A program made the translations under genes and the position numbers. This document shows, in pieces, positions 54,399 through 64,000 of a DNA stretch of 64,000 nucleotides (the stretch's first letter is position 1; every line of letters starts with the position of its first letter). Origin of the DNA: Vitis vinifera (Eukaryota > Streptophyta > Magnoliopsida > Vitales > Vitaceae). Location of the stretch: positions 1,437,501 to 1,501,500 of the forward strand of contig NC_081811.1 of the NCBI RefSeq assembly GCF_030704535.1. The letters run 5' to 3'. The notes under the pieces are model-generated. The model was given only the letters and a program-made list of their open reading frames with translations. It had not been told where the DNA came from and made no database searches.

Positions 54399-54793
54399 TT
54401 ATTGAGCCAAAGAGCCTTCATGATCGTCTTGGTATTGTGAGGCGGCTGAATGTGACTCCACCAGCATAGACCAGAGGATATGGACATCTTCACATGGGCA
54501 TGACTTCACATCTTCATACAGTATGTATATCCCTCTCCCTGAAAACAAACACAAGAATAAAAACTGCTAGAATTAATCAAGAGGGTTTGGAAAAAATGCA
54601 GAGAGAATGAAAGCACAAGGTAATCCATACATGGGAATCGAGAAAGAAAGAAAGAAAGAAAATGTGAAGATGTGTGCTTGATGTGTAACCAGCTAGCAGA
54701 GAATGGAGGAAGTGTACGCTTTCGTCGGGGCGATTTTAGGCGGTGCCAGAGCTTCTTCAATGGGGAGAGAAGCGAGTGAAGAAGCCAACCCAT
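54399..54793 (-). CDS. Conserved-looking 71-residue protein of unknown function
   Basis: Two exons, 54793-54718 and 54538-54399, join in frame across a GT-AG intron (donor GTACAC, acceptor TTTTCAG). The 71-residue product starts MGWLLHSLLSPLKKLWHRL, runs through a basic KSPRRKRRG hinge, then ILYEDVKSCPCEDVHILWSM and LVESHSAASQ, ending EGSLAQ. The intron falls right after the basic hinge. The LYEDVKSC...EDVH(I/V)LWS(M/I)LVES core resembles a small plant protein family I remember without a name; this should be treated as recognition, not proof. The N-terminal segment is amphipathic/hydrophobic and could touch a membrane, with no clear cleavable signal. It is on the same strand as RPS24, about 1.1 kb upstream of that promoter. 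A (GAAA)n run lies in the intron. The function is unknown. Confidence 0.75.
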
Positions 54794-54899
54794 CTGGAGA
54801 AGAGAAGGGAGTTTGGTTCATGTTAGGTGAAAGTTTGGAAGGAAGTAGATTAGATATGAGTAGGAGACAAAAAAACAAAGGGAAAAACCAGTAGGCTTG

Positions 54900-57800
54900 C
54901 TTGCTTGCTTAGACAAGGGTGAATTCTATGAGGCTGCTTCCAACAAAGATTTTTCAATTCCCATGCAGGGCATGCACTGATAGAAAAGCAACATCGAACT
55001 CGGTGCTGTGTCCCTTTCAATCCCTTTTTCTCGTGTAGAAGGAGCTAAGCTCAAAGCTTCAGCAATACTCAACGGTATAATAAATCCTCTCTAGTCCTCC
55101 TTTTCACACTGCAAATTCAACATTTACATCAAATCAATGTCGCGATTCCTTTTTCTTTACCATGTCCCTTGTGCCTGAAGCCTCTTGGTTTGTTTGCTAC
55201 ACTATCACCCTCGTTAGTCCTCTCTGCCCCCCCCACCGACGATCTCTGATTGGAGTGTTTTTGAAAATAGTTTTCAAAAACAGTTCTGTTAACACGTTTT
55301 CTATATTTTTAAAGTACGTTTTTGAAGTATTTTCACTTCACCTCTTGTTTCTCTCCTGCCACTCCCTTTGTATATTGGAAGATGATCATGAAGACCCATC
55401 GACCTCGCCTCTTAGTTCTCTTAGTATTTGGAAGTACATTTCACATCAAAGATGGACATCTGGCGATATTTTAAAAATCTTCTCCTTCACTCTCCACATG
55501 TGCGAACAAAACTCCCCTGACACCTCATTCATTTTTGGTTCGATACCCTTTCCACGTCAACACCCAAGTCTACATATCCAAAACTATACATCGCATCAAC
55601 TATATTATTATTTTATCCTTTGTTTTTCTTCCTTCCTTTCTTCCACGTCATTTAAATTTCGTTGTTTATGTGTTTGGTTGTCGAGAATCATTAACAAAAG
55701 AAAAAAAAAATTGATGTTAAGTTCCTCATGTTCGGTTTCATACGAAAGAGAATTAAATATTTATTTAAATTAAAAAATAAGTTAAATAAGTTTAAAAAAC
55801 ATATAAAAATAATTTATTATTTTTAATCTATTTTTAAGGGAAAAATGGTGAGGAAAAGCAAGAAGGAAGAAAAAATTTATTAAAACTTAATAAATTATAT
55901 TTATATGATTTTTTGAACTCGTTTAACTTTTTTTTAATTATATTAAGATTAAACCAATTTAAAATACATAAATTTATAACTTGATACTTGATTGTTCTTT
56001 GTAATTTTTTTCATGATGAATTAGTATGTGAGAAAATTATTTTTCTTAAATTTTTTATTTAATACTTTACAAAATCAAACATAATTTAAATTTTTTTTTT
56101 TATGTTTGATTTCATTAAAAAAAATATAAAATCAAATATAATTAAAATTAGTTAAAATTGTATGTATTTTAAAATTATTTTATTTTAATACAATGAAAAA
56201 ATAAGTTAAATAAGTTTAAAGAAGCATATAAAATAGTTTATTAATTTTTAATATATTTTTTTTTCTTTTTTTCCTTTTTCATTTCCATTTTCTTTCCCCA
56301 AATTCTTTGAAATTGAACATAATCTTCACTCAAATATTAAAAAAGGGAAAAACAATAAACATATTGCTTTAAATAATGATTTAATAATTTCAATAATTCC
56401 ATCTAGCAAGAGGTATTTTTTTAGGGTATATTCATAATTTCAATCAAATTTTTAAATAAATAAACACAAAATTTTAACATTAGGGAAAAAAAACTAGAAT
56501 TAAGAAGAACGATAAAAGGGAAATCATATAATCATGTATCATTTTAAAAAATTGCATTTTTTGGAACATTGACTTTTGATTTTCAAATAATATGCATTTT
56601 GGGAAAAATAACATTTAAAACATGCGCTCAAATAGTGAAAAAAATCATATTCCAAACTTATCATCAAATTGTCCTCTCTGGCCTCCTGCCAACTATTTTA
56701 TTATTATTAGTTTGACAAAACAAATGAGCCCATCATTACTATTATTACTTTAAAAATAAAAAAATAAAAAAAACTCTGATAAGTGGCAATCCCGATCCCA
56801 CATGATTTTTATTTTTTCTTTTTTCCCTCGTCTATAATATTCCTATATTATTTTTGTAATTTTTTTTAAACATGTTAATTTGATGAAATCTTTTTAATTT
56901 CAATTTTTTTAATAGTTCATATTTTTTACTTTTATTGATTTTAATTATTTATGAACATTTTCAAATATAAAATAATAATATAATAAATAATTAATAATTA
57001 ATGATAATAAATTTAATATAAAAATAAATTCATGATGAACAAATTTAAAAATTTATGATATAATTTTTTTTATATTTATGCTAAATAAAATATTTTTTTA
57101 TTTTATAAATCTTATCATATTGTCATATTATTTTGTTATTTATATTTTTAAAATTTTAAATTTTCATATGAAGATCATAATTGATAATTGTAGTTTAGCC
57201 TTTTGCTTATAAATTTAATTGACCTAAATTACAATTAAGATTTAGGACATAATTTTTTTTATTGGCTAAAATGTTTAATATTTTTAATTAAATAAAATGG
57301 GAATTTAGTTGTGATTCTAACATTTTTCTTTATTAAAATTTTTAATATTTTATTTATATTTTTCATGAAAAATTGTATTTAATAATTTATATTAATTTTT
57401 CTTAATTTTATTAAAAAATTTAAAATTTTTGTATACTAACATTATGCATTGATCAACACAACCATAAAAAAATGTATAACTCTTTTATGAAAAATACATC
57501 ATTGTTTTTTTTTTAAAAAAAATAACACTAAAGTGTGTTAAAAGTAACACATTTTCATGATATTTTTAACATACTTTAATGTCATTTTTTTTAAATAAAA
57601 GAGTGGTGTATTTTTTTTTCTTTCTAAAAGTTGTATTTATTAATGTGAAACTTCATTATACAAAAATGATAGTTTTTAACAATTTTAAAAGAAAATTAAC
57701 ATAAATAATTAAATACAATTTTTGTGAAAAATATATTTTATTTTTATTTTATATTAATAGAAATTTTAAAATTGTAATAAAACAAAATATTAGAACCTCA

Positions 57801-58500
57801 ACCAAATTTTTATCTATTTATAAATAAAAATGTTAAACATTTTAACTAAGAAAAAAAATTAAAATTACATTCAAGTACAACTATAAGCAAAAAGTTAAGA
57901 AATCATGATAATTGATTTTGATTTTCACATGAAAATTTAATTTTTTTTTAAATAATATGATAAATGTATTTTTATTTAATCTATATATAATAAAATTTAT
58001 TAAATAAATAAATACATTAATTTTTATTGTTGTTGTTATTATTATTATTATTACATGTTTAAAGTGTCTCTAAATAATTAAAATTAATAACTATGAAAAG
58101 GTGAAATAGTGAAAAAAATGAAAATATTTAAAATATAGATTATTTTATAGGTAAAATGAAGAAAAAAGAAAAATAATAAAAATGAGGTGGCAATTAGCCA
58201 CATGCAAACCTTTTAATATAAAGTTTTTTTGACTTGTCACTTGAAGGTTTTTTTTTTTTAAAAAAAAAAAACAAATGAGTTAATAGACATAAGAAGGAGA
58301 AGAGAATGAAGGATAATTTTGGACTGAAGTTAGTATTTCATATGTTTGGGAATGTATACATACTTTACCAAAGAACGTAGAGGCGGCATCGAAACCTTGC
58401 AATTGTGCGAGAGGAGTGGCTAAAAATCGATTGGTTACCTCCGGCCGCCGGTACATCTCTCTATATCCCTACGATTTGTGTCTTCAGTTTTCTATTTTTC
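54900..58500. other. AT-rich intergenic DNA with repeats
   Basis: No supported gene. A frame at 55162-55773 (+) has no domain and ends in AT-rich repeat DNA. A segment at about 55762-55830 (AAAAAATAAGTTAAATAAGT then AACATATAAAA) recurs at about 56192-56262, so repeat-derived DNA is likely. 57060-58010 is a long inverted repeat. The last 130 bp or so are the NKAP-gene promoter and leader. Confidence 0.55.
57060..58010. repeat. Long AT-rich inverted repeat (foldback), arms about 450 bp
   Basis: The two halves are reverse complements around about 57550. Matching landmarks from outside inward: TTTTCATATGAAGATCA (57166 on) with the reverse of TTTTCACATGAAAATT (57921 on); CTTTTGCTTATA (57199) with TATAAGCAAAAAG (57883); GAAAAATTGTATTTAA (57367) with TTAAATACAATTTTTG (57709); AAAATACATCA (57500) with GTGGTGTATTTTT (57604); AAAGTGTGTTAAAA with TTTTTAACATACTTT at the centre. 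The arms are clearly diverged but collinear. No coding capacity. It may be a Mutator-type or other foldback MITE. Confidence 0.8.
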
Positions 58501-58524
58501 CTTTACGGCGTTTCCTTCGTTTAG

Positions 58525-60153
<1,629 letters not shown>

Positions 60154-61546
60154 ACCTAATGTATGTCCAATATCATCTTTTATTGTATGCTCTTATGTTC
60201 TTTGCGAGAAGAAATGAGTTTCATTTGGATGTTTTTATGTTGAACAATGTGGAGACAAATATATGTTAGGTTTGTCATTATTGGGATTGTTAAATTTCAT
60301 CTCTCTTTCAGTGCTTATGTGATGCACAATCTTTGTATAGCTCATGCAATAATGATGAAGGTTCAGGATGCGAGCTGATTAAGGTCAGTAACCCCTTCAC
60401 TGTGATAGCATAATTAATCTTTTCAGTGTCATATTAGTTCTTTGCATTATCAAATGGTTTTCTAGAAAGTGAAAATGATATAGTGTTGGAGTTAATTAAC
60501 AATGTCATTTATTTGTGCTTTAGTAAATTGTCAATTAAATAAATAATCTAGCTTTTCTTTCTTTGTTGTAGTTTTGGTTTTTAGAAAAAATAAGAATAAA
60601 ATAGCTGTTATGTAATTTCAAATTGTTTATGGCTTTTATTAGAAGCTTTTATGCAAGAGGAACTTGAACACATCTATAGGATACAAAAAATTCTCCCAAC
60701 AATAAGATAAATAATAAAAGAGTGGAAGTGGTGAAACATTTATAACAAGAGTTACAGCATACGAAAACTCTCCTCAGAATTGAGGTAGATAAAGAGAGGT
60801 TCTCTCCTCCTGTTCTTCTCTTTTCCCTTTAATTGTACTTATTGAAATTACCATATCAATTACCACGATTGTTATCCAACTCAAAAACTGTTACAGCATG
60901 CTGCGTTTTCTACTGAACTAATCCAAGCCGCTGGTGAGATAACTTATCTGAGTTCTTCACCTTAACTAATCGGAGTACCCAACCTAATTTGGAATGGTAT
61001 CTACACTACTCCCCTTGAGTCTTGTCAACTTGTAAGATAGGTGGCAGGGACTCTACTTTAATCTTCTAGTAGTTGACAATAGAGTCCCCATATGGTTGAG
61101 AGCTTTCTTAGTCAATTTTTGGTCTAAGCTTTTATATGAACTTTTATCAGTTAATTTTTAGACTGAACTTTATGAATATACCTTTTGAATTATTAATATA
61201 TTCAATTTTAGCATAAGATCCAAAGGAAAATAAAAAGAATGAAAGAGATTAGTCTTCCCATCAAACTTTGAAGCCCTACAACAGTAAAATTATAATAATG
61301 AGATTAAAGATGTCTCTTATGTTTTAACAGAAAACTATATTATAATTGATATAAAAAGGACAAATAAAGAAATTAAAGGATAGATCCTTCCCTATCTGAT
61401 AAGATGAAGTGAGATAGTGCTCACTACAATTGAAAAGTATATATCCACGTGAAAGTGATTCCATAATGGAAGAGAAGCTTTAGAGTTGATAAGATGCTTT
61501 AATGGGAGATGACTTTTTTTTATCTTTTTGATAGATGGCACCAAAT
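60154..61546. other. NKAP 3' UTR and decayed repeat DNA
   Basis: The first 200-300 bases are the likely 3' UTR. Near 60995-61025 the minus strand reads CAAGGGGAGTAGTGTAGATA, a polypurine-tract-plus-TG arrangement like the end of a copia element, so an older LTR-type fossil may lie here. No coding frame is supported. Confidence 0.4.
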
Positions 61547-61897
61547 TGTAAGAGAAAATGAAGAATTTGAAGAAAAATATGAAGGAATTTGAAGACAAAA
61601 TATGGAGGAACACCTCAATTCATTCTGTGATACCTTCCTTTACAATGAATGAAAGCATAAATAAATAGCCTACGGATATGAGACAATTCCGGAATGGAAT
61701 TTCCCTTACATGGAAAGTGAATAAACTCTTACATGGGAATTAAATAAACTACTCTTACATGGAAAGTAAATAAACTACTCTTACATGGAAAGTGAATAAA
61801 CTACCTTGCTAGAATTACTCCTAAATCAATTATAATAAAGGTTGTACATTACACTAATTAGGGAAGTAAACAGAGGATGCTGGCTTGATTTCCAACA
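61547..61897 (-). repeat. 3' LTR of the copia element with internal tandem subrepeats
   Basis: The LTR starts TGTTGGAAATCAAGCC right after the polypurine tract (61897) and is inferred to end ...TCTTACA at 61547, about 351 bp with TG...CA ends. Inside, four units of 23-26 bp beginning CTTACATGG start at 61705, 61728, 61754 and 61780. Confidence 0.65.
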
Positions 61898-63615
61898 CTC
61901 CCCCTCAAGCCGCGTTGTAGATGTTGATCATTCCAAGTTTTTCTGTCAGATCTTCGAAGTTAACTCGAGCAAGAGCTTTTGTGAGAATGTCAGCCGTTTG
62001 ACAGTTTGTCGGAGTGTAGCTGACTTTGAAAACTCCTTCTTCAATCTTTTCCTTGATAAAGTGTCGATCTATCTCCACGTGCTTAGTTCGATCATGATGA
62101 ACCGGATTCTTAGCGATACTGATGGCAGCTTGATTGTCGCAGTATAACACCATGGGATGCTTCAATGGAACCCGTAATTCTTCTAACAGCCTGTTCAACC
62201 AGATTCCCTCGCAGATACCTTGTGCCATAGCACGAAATTCTGCCTCAGCACTGCTACGGGCTACCACTGACTGTTTCTTGCTTCGCCATGTAACCAAGTT
62301 CCCCCAGACAAATGAACAATAGCCTGAAGTTGATCTCCGATCAGTCACTGAACCTGCCCAATCTGCATCTGAAAAAATTTCAATCTCTTTCTTTGTTGTT
62401 CTTTGAAAGAAGAGGCCCTTTCCCGGTGTCATCTTGAGGTATCTCAATATTCTGATCACAGCAGTCATGTGTTTTTCGGTTGGATTATTCATGAATTGAC
62501 TTACCACACTAACGGAGAAGCCGATGTCTGGCCTTGTATGAGAAAGATAGATGAGTTTCCCCACAAGACGTTGATATCTTCCTTTATCAACTGGCGCACT
62601 TCCATCACTTTCTTCCAGTTTGACAGTTGTATCCATAGGTGTTTCTGCCGGCTTGCATCCTAGCATTCCTGTTTCATTCAATAAGTCCAGAACGTATTTG
62701 CGTTGTGAGATTGCTATACCTTTCTTTGACCTAGCAATCTCCATTCCGAGAAAGTACTTGAGGTTTCCAAGATCCTTGATCTCAAATTCCTTTGTCAGTA
62801 ATTTTTTAAGTAAGTCAATTTTCTCTTCATGATCACCTGTCAAAATTATGTCGTCCACATATACAATGATAATTGCCAGTTTCCCTTCTGGGAAGTGTTT
62901 CACAAATAATGTGTGATCGGATTGACATTGAACGAATCCGTACCCTTTCACTACCTTAGTGAACCGTTCAAACCAGGCCCTGGGAGATTGTTTGAGACCA
63001 TACAAGGATTTTCGGAGTCTGCAAACCTTGTTGAAATTTGATGTCGTCTCAAGTCCAGCAGGAATGTCCATGTAAACTTCTTCCTCTAAGTCACCATTGA
63101 GGAATGCATTCTTCACATCAAGTTGGTGAAGCGACCAATCGAGATTAGCTGCCAAGGATAAAAGTACACGAACAGTATTGAGCTTGGCAACTGGAGCAAA
63201 AGTTTCTTGATAGTCAATGCCATAGGATTGGGTGAATCCTTTGGCGACCAACCGAGCCTTATACCTGTCCACATTACCATCTGCCTTGTACTTTACTGTG
63301 AAAATCCACTTACACCCAACTGGTTTCTTACCTCTTGGGAGGTCAGTAATTTCCCACGTACCATTCTTTTCCAGCGCCCGAACTTCCTCATCGACTGCCG
63401 CCTTCCACTTAGGATACTTGAAAGCTTCCTGAATATTCTAAGGAACTTGTATCTCTGTGATGCTAGAAGTGAATGCACGAAACGTAGGTGATAGCTTATC
63501 ATAAGAAATAAAATTTCCAATGGGATGCTGAGTACATGATCTAACTCCTTTCCTCCAAAATCAAATTTTGGAAAGATAGATGGTGCACTGACATTCCGTT
63601 GTCCCAAAGTTTCAA
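61547..63615 (-). mobile_element. Ty1/copia retroelement, 3' part (fossil)
   Basis: On the minus strand the C-terminal half of a copia polyprotein is readable (63272-61905): a reverse transcriptase of the RVT_2 type (KARLVAKGFTQ, LDVKNAFLNGDL, and the YVDD catalytic box) followed by RNase H (SDADWAG, SSAEAEFRA, YCDNQAA). After it come a polypurine tract (TTGAGGGGGAG) and the 3' LTR. More degraded coding DNA continues to about 63600. The element is partial and broken, with no gag end or 5' LTR in the window. Its well-preserved coding half suggests moderate age. It meets LINE DNA near 63600-63640. Confidence 0.92.
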
Positions 63616-63619
63616 TCAA

Positions 63620-64000
63620 CTCTTTGTCCTTGCCGTGCATAGGGATGCTACGATTGAGGAGATGTGGGATCAGGATTCGGGCCAAGGGGATTGGAAGCTT
63701 GTTTTTGTGAGGGACTTCAATGATTGGGAGATGGATATGGTTGGAGAGCTGCTTCATACTTTGAGGGGCTACAGGCCCTCCTTGGAGGATGATTCAGTTG
63801 TGTGGAGGCAGGGAAGAAATGGCATTTTCAAAATCAAAGAAGCTTACAGGCAGTTGGACAAGCCTAATGTCACAGTATTTCCCGCAAGGAGGATATGGGT
63901 GGATAGGGTGCCAACTAAAGTCTGTTTTTTTGCTTGGGAGGCTACGTGGGGGAAGGTGCTTACTCTGGATAGACTCCAGTTAAGAGGGGTGCATCTCCCG
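63620..64000 (+). mobile_element. L1-type LINE fragment, ORF2 C-terminal part (runs off window)
   Basis: One frame is open from about 63620 to the window end. It reads HRDATIEEMWDQDSGQGDW, DFNDWEMDMVGELLHTLRG, VVWRQGRNGIFKIKEAY and RRIWVDRVPTKVCFFAWEA. This is the stretch leading into the zinc-binding reverse-transcriptase domain (zf-RVT) at the end of plant L1-type ORF2. The upstream RT and endonuclease are missing here, so the piece is truncated on its 5' side. The rest may continue past 64000. Confidence 0.88.

Noticed and set aside
55162-55773. 203-residue frame on the plus strand
   Set aside because: No recognisable domain, it ends in AT-rich repeat DNA, and its composition is like the non-coding flanks.

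Overview
The window is nuclear DNA of a eudicot plant. The evidence is AT-rich intergenic DNA, GT-AG introns, plant-specific families (FLZ zinc finger, OVATE, SMP-type LEA, IDM1-like PHD/GNAT), telo-box ribosomal-protein promoters, L1-type LINE and Ty1/copia remains, and a nuclear copy of plastid rbcL. Gene style and the LINE tail suggest a woody eudicot such as Vitis; this genus call is an inference from memory, not a search.

Layout: 1-5 kb, no convincing gene. 5.9-7.3 kb (+), an FCS-like zinc finger gene. 12.0-13.3 kb (-), a PNRC-motif small protein. 19.0 kb (+), a divergent alpha-crystallin/HSP20-like protein. 20.7-21.7 kb (+), a three-exon seed-maturation (SMP) LEA gene. 26.7-27.4 kb (+), an OVATE family repressor. 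29.4-31.9 kb (-), ribosomal protein S18. 33.3-47.5 kb (-), a large eight-coding-exon IDM1-like PHD/acetyltransferase gene whose introns hold two SINEs, a LINE tail, TRIM retroelement remains and a tandem duplication. 50.4-53.1 kb (-), ribosomal protein S24. 54.0-54.2 kb, an rbcL fragment of plastid origin. 54.4-54.8 kb (-), a two-exon gene for a 71-residue protein. 57.1-58.0 kb, a long AT-rich inverted repeat. 58.5-60.2 kb (+), an intronless NKAP-family gene. 61.5-63.6 kb (-), the 3' part of a broken Ty1/copia element with its LTR, joined to a LINE fragment (+) that runs off the window end.

The genes are independent single-copy-style loci and show no sign of an operon or cluster. Links between them are thematic. 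The two cytosolic 40S ribosomal genes share telo-box and TGGGCC promoter elements. Several others are nuclear regulators (FLZ adaptor, OVATE repressor, IDM1-like chromatin factor, NKAP splicing factor). Exon borders were placed by hand from reading frame, splice dinucleotides and known family sequence. All coding joins given are phase-consistent.
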